A stretch of 64,000 nt of DNA. Source: Diphasiastrum complanatum (Eukaryota; Streptophyta; Lycopodiopsida; Lycopodiales; Lycopodiaceae). This document shows positions 45,184 through 56,093 of this stretch, piece after piece (within the stretch, counting starts at the first letter, position 1; the number at the start of each line of letters is the position of its first letter). Both the position numbers and the translations under genes were made by a program. The stretch spans positions 48,105,594 through 48,169,593 of the forward strand of contig CM055111.1 of assembly GCA_029204225.1 (NCBI GenBank). The letters run 5' to 3'. The notes beneath the pieces were generated by a model. It ran no database searches, was not told the origin of the DNA, and worked only from the letters and a program-made list of their open reading frames with translations.

Positions 45184-46785
45184 CGAACGTCTATGGCTCC
45201 TCAATTTCTGATCAGACGATAGCTGTCTTGGACGCCTGAGGAACTCGCGATATCATACTGCTATTCCAATCTATTTCAAAACTAAACTTCACATTGAATC
45301 CATTCTTCCGTAATAACACACATACACAAACCATTTCTAATCTCTTCGGTGGACTGTACTCTCGTTTTTGTGAGTATGAATTAATTTTTAAGATCCTGTT
45401 GGGCAATTAGAACACTTAAAGCTGTGATTATATTTAGCAGAAGCTTTCTATTAGACTGTTTTTGCATCTAGCAGCTGATTGTAACGGGAGAGCTGTTCCG
45501 CAATATTCCTGCTCTCTTCTCCGTTCGCGTTCTTCTATCTCCCTTGGCCCATCAAAGTACGCTAGAGCTTATTCAGTTTGACTTATTATAGTTTGAAGCA
45601 TGTAAAGAAGAGTAATAAGAGATATATTTAGATTGAAAGCTAAAAATTACAATTACAAAAAATAGAACAATAACTAAAATATAAGGTCTCAACTTACAAG
45701 ATCATCATCATCGAAACAGACCATATTTTCTGTTGTAATGTCGTTGCCACCATTAGACTCTTCAGTTTTTACTAGTTCATGATGAATCTTTGGTGGATAC
45801 CTTTTTCTGAAACTCCAAAAATTCTTTTTCACCCGGCAAGGTTTCAAAATAAGCTTTGTTTACTTCCATCATGGCATCCAATGCCTCCTTGCCAGATTTC
45901 CATTTTTCCATCCCTCGCAATATCGATCTCGGCCTCAAGATCATCATAAATATAATCAATAATATCTGAAAATTCTAACAATTGTTTTGAAAAAACTAAG
46001 AAGATTTCATCTTCTCTCAAATCAAAAACATCTCAATATCATTGACCGATATGTAACTATCATTATTTATAATATATGCAGGAAGATCCAGTAAAGTTTT
46101 GCCCTTAAAAGGAGTTTCTGAAGATTTACAATCGGAGAAAATTATTGAGCGACAAGTAGTTTGCTCAAATTCAAAAGCCATTTCAGCTTTACATTCAGCA
46201 CCTATATCTACGTCATCTACATCTACATCTACATCCATTGGAACAAATGAGAGATAGTAGGTAAACCTAATGAAGATGAATCAGAGGCTCATCTTTTGGT
46301 ACTTCAATAGAGATAAAATAAATAAATGCCATGCCTTTTATTAGAAGACGACATTTTCTATTGTGAATACTACATTGAGTAATTTTTTTGAAGCTCTCAT
46401 GTAGTTTCGAGAATTTCCTATCGTGCTTTTGTTTGGAAGAGGGTTGGGAATGTACAAGATCTGAAAAATAAACAAACCTACAATTGTCTGTATCTATATG
46501 AGGGGTAGTAATAACATGACTAAATTTATCAAGAAGATCAACAAGCTAAAAATGATTCTCATAAACTAACTTATCTATATCGAAGGTGGAAAAGAAAAGG
46601 GAAATAAAGTAATCCATTTGTTCAGAGGGAATTTCACTGCTAGCTAAGAAATCCATCAGTTTATCCTCTGAAGATGTCGAGGTAGACATAGTACTAAATG
46701 TAAAAAAAGTAAAAAAAAAGGCCAAGTATCGTTTCAATGCGCGAAAACAAGGGCGGAACTCAAAGCAGGTAAAAGCCATGTGTTG
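45184..46785. other. Unassigned AT-rich stretch with short minus-strand open frames
   Basis: Three short frames on the minus strand (46546-46690 from TSTSSEDKLMDFLASS, 46017-46238 with an Asp/Val-rich start, 45777-45959 with ALDAMMEVNKAYFETLPGEK) have protein-like, charged compositions. I recognise no family and could not link them with convincing splice sites. They could be remains of a captured gene or of an unknown transposon. No start or promoter supports expression. Confidence 0.25.
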
Positions 46786-48010
46786 ATTTTTTGGAGTCCA
46801 AATATCATTTCTTCATGGTAGCATTGATAATGGAATCCGTACACATCACACCTCCTTACCAAGGTAAGAAATCGGCCTCTGCACAGTTTTTACATCATGG
46901 AAAGCCCTCCGTCAGAGCTTTCCACAATACAAAAAACAGCAGGACTATCTCCCAAATTATGGTGAAAAGGCCCATGCTATCAAAACCACCACCAAATCAT
47001 ATCCAGGCAAAAGATTGGGTTGACTATTCGTAAAAAATCATTTAAAATTGGACAAAATTGTTAATCACCAAAGCTCTGTCCCATACTCACAATCTGCTGA
47101 TAAGAACATTGAGGGAAACTCACGCGTTAGGGTTCGGCACTGTTCACAGGCTCGCAACAGAGCTGTACATGTTGGCATCTTCGTCTTCGTTGGACAGCAA
47201 TACACAAATGCAAGTGGGACAATTTTTTTGGAGTCCAAATATCATTTCTTCATGGTAACATTGATAATGGAATCTGTATACATCACACCTCCTTACCAAG
47301 GTAAGAAAGCGGCCTCTGCACAGTTTTTACATCATGGAAAGCCCTCGGCCAGAGCTTTCCACAATACAAAAAACAGCAGGAATATCTCCCAAACTATGGT
47401 GAAAAGGCCCATGCTACTTTTGTAGTGCCTTTTGTAAACTCAAAACCACCACCAAATCATATCCAGGCAGAAGATTGGGTTGACTATTCGTAAAAAATCA
47501 TTTGAAATTGGACAAAATTAGTAATCACCAAAGCTCTGTCCCATACTCACAATCTGCTGAAAGTAAAGCTCTGGAAAAAACATTGAGAATAACTCACACG
47601 CCCTAGGGTTCGGCACTAACCACAGGCTCGTAACAGAGCTGTACATGTTGGCCTCTTCGTCTTTGTTGGACAGCACTACACGAATGCAAGTAGGACAATT
47701 TTTTTGGAGTCCAAATATCATTTCTTCATGGTAGCATTGATAATGGAATCTGTATACATCACACCTCCTTACCAAGGTAAGAAAGCCGCCTCTGCACAGT
47801 TTTTACAGCCAGTGCTTTCCACAATACAAAAACCCATATTACTTTTGTAGTGCCTTTTGTAAACTCAAAACCACCACCAAATCATATACAGGCAGAAGAT
47901 TGGGTTGACTATTCGTGAAAATTCATTTGAAATTGGACAAAATTAGTAATCGCCAAAGCTCTGTCCCGTACTCACAATCTGCTGAAAGTAAAGCTCTGGA
48001 AAGAACATTG
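46786..48010. repeat. Tandem repeat of about 437-476-bp units containing an LTR end
   Basis: TTGGAGTCCAAATATCATTT starts at 46791, 47228 and 47704. Units share TAACATTGATAATGGAATCT-type words, CAGCAGGAATATCTCCCAAA, AAACCACCACCAAATCATAT and CCAAAGCTCTGTCCC. Between units lies TAGGGTTCGGCACT ... GGCTCG-AACAGAGCTG, the terminal sequence of the gypsy LTR family. One further copy is at 35.86-36.10 kb. The third unit has a roughly 100-bp internal deletion. Confidence 0.85.
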
Positions 48011-49118
48011 AGAAGAGTGGCCTGGAGTTCAACCAACTCAATATTCTTGCCTAAATCCTTCAGACTGAAGCGGCATGAAACAAAAATGGATTTATGCATA
48101 CCAAAAATAAATGCTCCTGGCTCCCGATTGAGATGATGATGGAACATGGCAAGTGGTATACAACAGTGGCTTTCATGATGAATCTCCAAACCAACCAAGT
48201 AGCTCGACTAGATTGGAAACTCAGGTATGAGAAGCATTTCAATCACATATGCTTATCACTTTCTCAAGAAACCTATGAGCTGTAGTTGCCCATAATATTT
48301 TAAGGCCTTTATCAGGGGCTATGCATGGAGATAATTGGGCTGGAAGAGTCAATTCAGAATCCTCTGGTAAATATCATGTAAAAAGAGAGAAAAAGCTACA
48401 TTGGCAAAGTTGAGGAATTTTCTATTTCATAGAGCTATGCCTGAGGCAGCTTCAGGGGTCCTTTGAAAAGGATAGCTATGGTATTGCACCATCATGTCTA
48501 TAACCTTCCCATAAGAAAGCAAATTCAGTCCATTGTCAAGCTTTTCTATTTTTTAACCTTGTACCAAGACAGATTCCTGGAAGCAAACTTGCAGGTCTAC
48601 ATTTTCAGACTGCCTAAGAATCTGGATAGTATTTCTCTTTCCTAAATTAGGTGTATAATGAGCCCTGTAAAGCAAATTGCTATTTTCTGTGAAAAATCAC
48701 ATTGTAAGAGCTAAACATTGTCAATATTGCTGTGTCTAAAGAAAAATTTGAGAGCTATGAACAATGTTAAAAAGGAATTTAAAGAATAGATGCATTCAAG
48801 GATGAGAAAAGGACCTCAACTGGTTCAACAGTCGGATGCTGACTTAGCATGCTACCTTCTGTCCCCTTCTTTCCAGTATCAGTGACATTCTGGTTCAGAT
48901 ACCATGCTTAGACAGCAGTATCATGTATCGAGATGGAGAATTACAAAAACAAAGTTATAAGTAGACTTAAAGGCAGCACAAAAGTTCATCGATGATTCAA
49001 TAAATATTCGCACAGAACTTAAGTTATATGCTCAGAGCAGAAAACTCAATGAAGAATCAACTGCAAATTTACAAAGCTCAGTCTTAAATCACTTTCCAAA
49101 AGACTCACAAAGCCCTAC
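48011..49118. other. Intronic sequence, no gene assigned
   Basis: A 92-codon minus-strand frame spans 47923-48198, partly within the last tandem unit (central part HHHLNREPGAFIFGMHKSIF). It has no recognised family. The rest is AT-rich intron sequence of the ankyrin-TPR gene. Confidence 0.3.
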
Positions 49119-49283
49119 ATTTGTGTTTGCCTCCTCCTGACGAGAAATGGACTCCACATGTGCAAGCAATCCATCTGTCGTCCATTCAGATACAGAAGGG
49201 TCTGGATCAGTCACCAAAAGCAGGTGTTCAACAATATGGCGATTTCCCTTCGCAGCAGCAACCTGTATAGGCTTGGAACCTTC
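49119..49283 (-). CDS. Ankyrin exon of the ankyrin-TPR gene
   Basis: Minus strand after TTTTAG|GAAGGT: EGSKPIQVAAAKGNRHIVEH, LLLVTDPDPS, VSEWTTDGLLAHVESI and SRQEEANTN. This is the last ankyrin repeat (G-x-x-P-x-x-VAA-x-x-G-x-x-x-x-V-x-x-L) and the linker that in TPR10-type proteins leads into the TPR domain. The proposed donor AAT|GTAGGG (phase 0) matches the phase-0 acceptor at 26403, 22.7 kb away. A stronger donor, CTTT|GTGAGT, 10 bp further would not be in phase. No additional ankyrin exons were found between 49.3 and 64 kb, so the 5' exons lie beyond the window or in unread gaps. Assignment to the same gene as 20.3-26.4 kb rests on domain order, strand and phase. Confidence 0.75.
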
Positions 49284-49533
49284 CTAAAATCCAAAGCAAA
49301 TTAACTCGATTACACATGACAATCATCACAACTTAAGAATGGATTACAACTATACATACAGAGCATTATGAAAGTACACTACAGTCATGCTTACAATAAG
49401 ACATTTTTTGACATTACTGGTATTACTTATTGATTTAATGGCCCATTTGTCATTTCAACAACCACTAATTATGCTACTTTCATTAGCCTTACTGGCCTGA
49501 TAAGACTAGAGGAACTTACAGATAAGGTTGCAG

Positions 49534-51097
49534 GAACTTGCAGGTGGTATGCATTCGTCACATCGTGGGTCAGGATATTGGTTTGGATAGAGATCTTTTT
49601 ATTGCAACATGTTACTTTCCACCAGAGTCCTTGTCTTTCGTTGAGGGTATTGGATCTCCATATCAGGACCTCTCACCAGATATTATCAGATTCTCAGAGC
49701 GGGGGCATATTCTCCTCACGGAAGATTTTAATGCCCGGACATCTTCGAGACAGACAGAGTTCTTCAACACCACTGATCAACTGCGTGTTCGTGCCCTTGA
49801 CAGTGATATGCTTTTGGGGTTACCAGGACCTCCGCGGACAATTTAGGACCTACTACTTCATATGGTGAGCACTTACTGCAGTTTGGAGAAGCACATGAGC
49901 TAGCCATTTATAATGGCTTACCCTGCTGGCCACATTCAGACAATTATACATGCCACCCTCACAGTGGAGGACATAGTGTCATTGACTATCTCATGGGGTC
50001 ACCATCCTTTGTACCCATAGTTTCTGAATTCCACGTTTCCCCCACCACCCTTTTTGATCACTCATTTCTCTCCTTCGATATCGATCACCTTCCCCTCACT
50101 CATTCATCTACACTACCCATGCTTACCCGAGCATCCACGTACACATTTGATTACATGCCACTGTACCGGCAGTCCTTGGCTTCACTTTTACACTCCTTTC
50201 CTCATGACAGTCCAGTCGACACCCAGGCTGCTTTTCTCACAACCACTCTCCACACGGCTGCATCACTAACCCTCCCCACAAAACCCCATTCCAGAAAGAC
50301 TCGACCATTGCATGCTCCATGGTACGATACTGAGTGTCGTTCTCTTCATCAATCAGTAACCTATTCACGTATCCATGCCCCACATTTGCTTCGATCTTCC
50401 CGACGATCCTACCATCGTGTTCCCCACCGTAAGAAGCGTTCCTACGATGATTCTGAAGGGAAACGTCTCATTGACCTCCTTTTCAGTTCTTCTTCAAGCG
50501 CTTTTTGGCGTGAGTTCATTCCTCGCTCTCCACCACCTCTCCTGGAGGACCTCTGCATTTGGATTGATTATGCTACTAGCCTGTATACTGTCCCTACCGA
50601 CTCACCTATCTCTATATCTCCACGACCATGAGACGAGCGGATTTGCCAGTTATGCTCTCTAGGTGAGGTGGAGACGACGAGGATGATAGCCGCCCACATG
50701 CTCATAGAGATCAGAGACGGTGTACTTCCCACCATCACGTTACTACTAGGATCACCAGACATCCTACGCAGAGGCGTACTACTACTACTACACATGCACA
50801 TGCTCATGCTCACAGATGACGCCGGCAGGCTCCAGTGCTTTCCCATGTTGTGGCTCGCATTACATCTTTTTACAGCATTAGCACAACAACAACAATTGCA
50901 CAGTCTTGACATCTTGACATAGATACATATGATTGGTATGCACACACACTCTCGCATACGTGTCTATTTTAGTTTGTACTAGATGTTCTCTTTATTACAG
51001 TTTGGAGACGTTTTATACGCTCCCATGGTTACCACATACTTGACATGTACTTCATTAGTCTTGTATGCCTTTTGGCATGGAAAAGACATTAATAAAG

Positions 51098-51181
<84 letters not shown>
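49534..51181 (+). mobile_element. LINE, 5'-truncated and lacking RT, with (CT)n tail
   Basis: Starts inside the endonuclease (VGQDIGLDRDLF, ILLTEDFNARTSSRQTEFF, GLPCWPHS, HSGGHSVIDYLMGSPSFVPI, SDHSFL-type block) and runs through the linker to ISISPRP at 50631. It then jumps directly to the end of ORF2 (ICQLCSLGEVE-type cysteine motif), skipping the whole RT. The 3' UTR, hairpin (51065-51078), AATAAAGCTTTT and about 80 bp of (CT)n follow. The element is non-functional. It lies antisense in the 5' part of the ankyrin-TPR gene. Confidence 0.85.
51102..51181. repeat. (CT)n tail of a LINE
   Basis: About 80 bp of CT directly after AATAAAGCTTTT. Confidence 0.95.
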
Positions 51182-51185
<4 letters not shown>

Positions 51186-51325
51186 ACGTGTCTATTTTAG
51201 TTTGTACTAGATGTTCTCTTTATTACAGTTTGGAGACGTTTTATACGCTCCCATGGTTACCACATACTTGACATGTACTTCATTAGTCTTATATGCCTTT
51301 TGGCATGGAAAAGACATTAATAAAG

Positions 51326-51398
<73 letters not shown>
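51182..51398 (+). mobile_element. Tandem second copy of the LINE 3' terminus plus (CT)n
   Basis: The 218 bp from CTCGCATACGTGTC to the CT run repeat 50953-51181 almost exactly; the one change noticed is GTCTTGTATGCC to GTCTTATATGCC. This is either a second, strongly 5'-truncated insertion into the first copy's tail or a local duplication between CTCTCG sites. Confidence 0.9.
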
Positions 51399-51401
<3 letters not shown>

Positions 51402-51612
51402 GCGATGGCTGCCCTGCTGACGCGATGGCTCCGCTGTCCTACCCTGCTGACCTATTCTGCTCCTACGCGTTGTCTTGCCCTGCTGACCTGTACTGCTCCT
51501 GCTGACGCTGACCTGGCTGGCGCTAACCTGACGTTGTCCCTCGTTCCCACGGTCTTTCTTGACCTAGCGCTGTCCTGCTAGCACTAACCTGGCGAACCTT
51601 GTGCCCCTGCAC

Positions 51613-52630
51613 ATGGCGCCTAAAAAAAAGGGGGGTGCCCCTACGCCCCCCCCTCTATTCACCTCCTCTTCTCCTCCATCATCTGAGATGGAGGGGGATG
51701 CTATTTCACCTACAGCAATCCCACCACTAGCGGCACTAGAAGGCATCACTGGTGCACCCTCTATTTTCACCGACAATCCACTTGCTATCATAGAAACGCA
51801 TCAGCAATCCACTGTCGATTACACTCCATCCAAGCCTATTGAGAGTCTCGCCTATGATATCGGTTTCATCCGCAACGAAATCCTCTACCTTAAGAAACAA
51901 CTACACTTTTTTGAAATGGCGAATGGCAAGTTGGTTATGGATCTCGTGGGTGTCAAAGAACGAGTGGAGCAGCTTGAGCAAGAAAATGTATATCTTAGGC
52001 AACGGATTGCAGAACATGTACCTCCGTCGGACGAAACTTCCAACAAAATATCTTGCTTGAAAAAACAAGTCGAAGAGACAAAGACATGGGCAGCACTCTT
52101 CAAACCGGATAATATGGGCAACAAACTCTCATCACTTGCAAAACAGGTTGAAGAAACGACATCAATCCTCAAACAAGGTAATCACCCCCATATCTCAGCC
52201 TCTATGATGGATAATAATTTGGAGACAGTTTTGGATGAACAAGCTAGAAGAGCTAAAAGGATCGTAGCATTAGAGTAAGAGGTATTGCCAACGGTGGTAA
52301 ACCAATAGACGAAGCTACAGATTTACTCGTCTCCAAGTTATCTCATGTTGTTGATGTTTTTGACACGGCATGGCGTAGTAAATTTGATGACAACGTTCTT
52401 TTTATCAAATTTCGCTCTCTTCAACACCGCAATGCAGCCCTTTGGCTTAGAACAAAACTCAAAGGCACTTTCATTTATATGGATGATGATTTGACAAATA
52501 CCCAATGGTTAGCAAGGAAGAAGATTATTCAAGAAGCAAAAGAAAAAGGGCATAAGGGTTGTTTTTATCGACGGCCAACTGAGATATTTCGACCTCCTCT
52601 CACACTAGGAAATTGGGGCTCCCGGGTTTA
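51613..52630 (+). pseudogene. LINE ORF1 protein (nucleic-acid chaperone type)
   Basis: ATG at 51613 opens MAPKKKGGAPTPPP, a basic and proline-rich head. A coiled-coil part follows (EILYLKKQLHFFE, VKERVEQLEQENVYLRQRI, ISCLKKQVEETK) and a stop at 52276. In another frame the protein continues at once with SIRVRGIANGG, FDDNVLFIKFRSLQHRNAAL, and LKGTFIYMDDDLTNTQWLAR up to FYRRPTE. Coiled coil, RRM-like segment and a terminal domain of the type LKGT-x-I-x-[IM]-[ND]-[ED]-DLT are the parts of L1-type ORF1p (Transposase_22), which trimerises and binds the element RNA. One frameshift inactivates this copy. The second half closely parallels the ORF1 at 62.4-62.7 kb. Confidence 0.75.
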
Positions 52631-52656
52631 GGAGCTGCCCGAGATCCCCTACCATT

Positions 52657-54141
52657 TTGAGACTTGGCTTCTGGAATTGCAATGGTTTTTTATCATCATC
52701 ATCGGCAAGAGATTTTACTGATTTTATTAGCAAATGCGACATTTTGTTGTTGGCTGAAACCCATGAGTCTTTATATCATCCTCTTCCACAAATACAGGAT
52801 TACTCTTGGCATTCTGTTTTCCGCCCATTTGTGAGAGGAAAAACTTGTCGTGGATCTGGCGGAGTAGCTTGTTTATATAGAGCCACCGCAGTTAAGATGG
52901 TTAAGCAAGATCCATATGCTCGATATATATGGCTACATACTATTGGTTCATTTTTGGGATTACCTCAAGACATTTATATGGCTGTATGTTACTTTGCTCC
53001 ACAGACTTCGGCGTTTGCTGACTTTGGTGGGGACCCATTTCAGGCACTCTCAGATGATATTGCTGTTTTTTCTCAGCAGGGCTACATTTTATTAGCAAGA
53101 AATTTCAACGCTCGTACTAGCTCCAGACAGATAGAATTCCATGCAGATACTAACTTTCTCCGGCTTCCTCCTCTAGATATGGGACTTGATCGAGTATCAC
53201 AGGATGCACACACTTCAGTTACATCTTTTGGAGAGCAGTTGATTACTCTTGCGGAGACACATTCTCTTGCCATCCTGAATGGCCTCACACAGTGGCCTTC
53301 CTCATCAGCGTTAGTTGACTATTTTATTGGATCACCTGTTTTGATCCCTCACATCTCTGATTTCTCCATAACACCTCCTACCATTTCTGATCACTCACTC
53401 CTACGCCTCTCACTTGGTCACATAACCCCATCTTCTAAAGTTCCACGCTCCTCTTCTACTAACAAACGTGTCCCTTTTACTCACTCTGGACTCGCAAACT
53501 ACACCACAACCTTGTCTCAACTACTTACTAACTTCCCTTTCACGGCATCAGTTGAGCAACAAGCCACTTTTCTCTCTAAATCCCTCTTATTTGGGGCGTC
53601 CTCATCTTTCCCCACCAAGACGATATCATCTCATAGACGTGTTCACAACCGTTGGTATGATGCAGAATGTCGCTCTCTTCACAAACATGTGGTATATGCC
53701 AAATTACACTCCCCTACAACACTCAAACAACACCAAAAAAAGTATCATAAAGCCACCAGAACAAAGAAGATAACATACCTCCGATCACTCTGCCAAAGGT
53801 TGATCGACTCTTTAGATTCCACTTCCTCCTCCTTTTTCTGGAAACATTTCACCAGATCCTCTTCGACTTTGGCCCCCATAGCAACCGAATCCTGGGTCGA
53901 TTATGCCACAAAACTTTATACCCTAGACTCCCCTCGTACCTTACTCTCACCACGACCTACCCGTTGCACGCTTTTTACTCCACACATGGTTGAAAATGCC
54001 ATTAACCATGCCAAACTTCATAAAGCCACTAACTATGATTCTCTAAACATAGATTTCCTAAAACCTGTTGCACATCTTATCTCGCCCTTTATTGCTTACC
54101 CTTATTGTGACCTTTGGTTTTCCTACCGCATGGTGTACTAA
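52657..54141 (+). pseudogene. LINE ORF2 part 1: AP-type endonuclease and linker
   Basis: The open frame overlaps the ORF1 end and has no ATG near its start. It reads RLGFWNCNGF, LLLAETH (catalytic Glu region), FNARTSSRQIEF (the N of the GDFN block; D is replaced because the motif reads ARNFNAR here), and SDHSLLRLSL (the SDH block). These are APE-type endonuclease motifs. The linker follows and the RT begins near 53.98 kb (HMVENAINHAKLHKATNYDS). The change at the GDFN motif and later frameshifts argue against activity. The endonuclease would nick the target and set insertion preference. Confidence 0.85.
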
Positions 54142-54930
54142 TATCCTTCATCCCATCCTCAAGGCAGGTGATCCCATGAATGTAGAAAACTATCACACAA
54201 TTATGATTGGTCACACTTTGTCTAAGATTCATGGTTCCATTTTACAGACGGTTACTGGATCTTTTGCTGAGACTGAGGATTTACATGCAATGGGTCACAG
54301 GCTGGGTTTAGACCAGGATACTCTACCTCAGATCAGATTTTCATTTTGAGATGCATCATTGAGGAGGCACGACATCAGAGACAGAGAGTTCATTGCTGCT
54401 TTGTGGACTTCCGCAAAGCTTTTGACTTAGTTTCGAGACATCTCCTTTTCTAGAGATTATCTTCACTTGGTTTCACAGACGAGACTATTGCCACGATCAT
54501 TACTTTATATGAGCGAGTTTGGGCACGTTTCAGGGACGGTAGTGGTTGGTCCCCGCTGATCCATTCTACCATTGGAGTGAAGCAGGGCTGCCCCTTATCT
54601 CCTACTCTCTTTGCACTATATATTGATGACTTCGAGCGGATTATTCGAGAGGAAGGTGGAGAGGGCTATCCCTTAGCAAATATTATTATCCCCATTCTCC
54701 TATACGTTGATGATGTGGTTCTTCTCTCATCCTCTGCAGCTGGATTACAGAGACACCTTTCTGCTTTACATCACTTCTGTAAGCTTTGGGGGATTGATGG
54801 TTAATACTAAGAAGACCAAGATTATGGTGTTCAACACCAATAGACAGCATATGAAAGATGTGACCTTCTATTATGATGGGTTGTTGATTGAGATTGTGAC
54901 CTCTTACACTTAATTAGGAGTACTTTTCTC
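54068..54930 (+). pseudogene. LINE ORF2 part 2: reverse transcriptase
   Basis: Frames shift at about 54.1, 54.35 and 54.8 kb. Recognisable blocks are ILKAGDPMNVENYHTIMIGH, a degraded Gly-rich block, HCCFVDFRKAFDLVSRHLL followed by a stop, TIGVKQGCPLSPTLFALYID, and ILLYVDDVVLLSSS with the catalytic YVDD. The normal LINE RT order is complete, so this is a once full-length copy. Confidence 0.88.
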
Positions 54931-55000
54931 TGGTCCACTACTCACGTTCCGACCGGCTGCCCTCACCAGACTCCGTAAGGGGCATACTTCTCTTGTTCAT

Positions 55001-55591
55001 ATGGAGAGATTCTGTTCCACATATTATGTACAGGACCCTGCTACCAGATGCTTAATATTTTCTACCACCGTCTCCCCAGTTGTTTTATACTCTGCTGAGA
55101 CTTGGTGTCCGGATTTATCACGTGATACTTGGAGGGATCTTACTCGTATCCAGATTCTCATGCTTAGCAGGATGATTGGGGCTAAGCCCTCGGTGCCACA
55201 TGATATCATATTAGCGGAGTTTGCTTCCCCTCCTCTGGTTATCGGTGCTATGTTTCAGATCATTACCTTTCTTCACAAGATATCAGAGTTAGACACTTCC
55301 GGATATATTGTTGCTGCTCTCACTTCATCACGCACCATTGCTGGACAGGGGGCCAAGCATTCTTGGTTTGGCAGTGTCTCAGCCCTTCTTCGGACTTGGG
55401 GCTTATCTGTACTTGATCTTCCAAGCGGGACCCATGCTTATATCAAACAACATATTTATCGGAGCTACAGACGCACTGGTCACAGCCTGACCCTCGAGTA
55501 TCCAAAATCCAGATGTGTAGGTCTTCTATTGAGAGAGATGTATACTCTACGAGCTTCACTTCTACCTACCACAGATATGGATCACAGTTAG
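55001..55591 (+). pseudogene. LINE ORF2 part 3: C-terminal region
   Basis: Open for 196 codons: TVSPVVLYSAETWCPDLSRD, IQILMLSRMIGAKPSVPHDI, FHK-ISELDTSG-type block, AKHSWFGSVSALLRTWGLSV, HIYRSYRRTG, then LLLREMYTLRASLLP. The cysteine motif (ICQLC ... E-x-FIF) present in the copies at 22.9 and 60.8 kb is missing between RRTG and REMYTLRA, so about 90 residues were lost in this copy or subfamily. The first half is nearly identical to 63.06-63.35 kb. Confidence 0.8.
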
Positions 55592-56015
55592 GCTCATATT
55601 ACCCAATTTTTCCAGAAGCGAGACAAAGAGGATATTTCCGTTGTGGATTTTGAAGTCCCCATTCGGAGATCAAAGTCACGGAGAGTCTCACATACTTCTG
55701 CTAGATCCAGGATCACTAGATCTTCACGGGCTTCCCGCCAGTCTACAGCACGCTCCACTACTACTATCACTCATTATTTTCAGCTTGCTCGTAGCTAGTC
55801 TCCTCCGCAGAGCAAGTGGTTAAGCTCTTGCATTGTACCCTCGCAAAGCTGGTGGTCAAGCTTTGATACTTCTTCTTAGGTAGAGAGATAGATATGCTAG
55901 TCTCTTTTCTTTTTACTAGTAAATAAGTCCGTATGCAGACAATGCTCCTCACTTTTTGTACTCTCTTTTGTCTTATGTACCTTTGGGTACCAAAGACATT
56001 AATAATAATAATTCT

Positions 56016-56018
<3 letters not shown>

Positions 56019-56091
<73 letters not shown>
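56019..56091. repeat. (CT)n tail of the full-length LINE
   Basis: About 73 bp of CT after GACATTAATAATAATAATTC. Confidence 0.95.

Positions 56092-56093
<2 letters not shown>

Larger units (their letters stand above)
51399..56091 (+). mobile_element. Near full-length LINE: 5' UTR, ORF1, ORF2, 3' hairpin, (CT)n tail
   Basis: Begins GGTGCGATGGC right after (CT)n and ends in about 73 bp of (CT)n. It contains ORF1 (coiled coil plus RNA-binding domain), ORF2 (endonuclease, RT, C-terminal region) and a 3' UTR with hairpin 55977-55990. RT motifs (CCFVDFRKAFD, VKQGCPLSP, LLYVDDVVLLS) differ from the common plant L1 type (KLDF-x-KAYD-x-V-x-W). RT alone suggests an RTE/Jockey-like relationship, but an ORF1 of L1/Tx1 type is present. 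Clade is undecided without phylogeny. Confidence 0.88.

Noticed and set aside
46786-48010. CRISPR-like array
   Set aside because: Units are 440-480 bp without short repeats and unique spacers, in a plant-type genome.
50979-51185. Arg-Glu repeat frames on the minus strand of (CT)n tracts (also near 20691, 55767 and 62825)
   Set aside because: Same artefact on the opposite strand.
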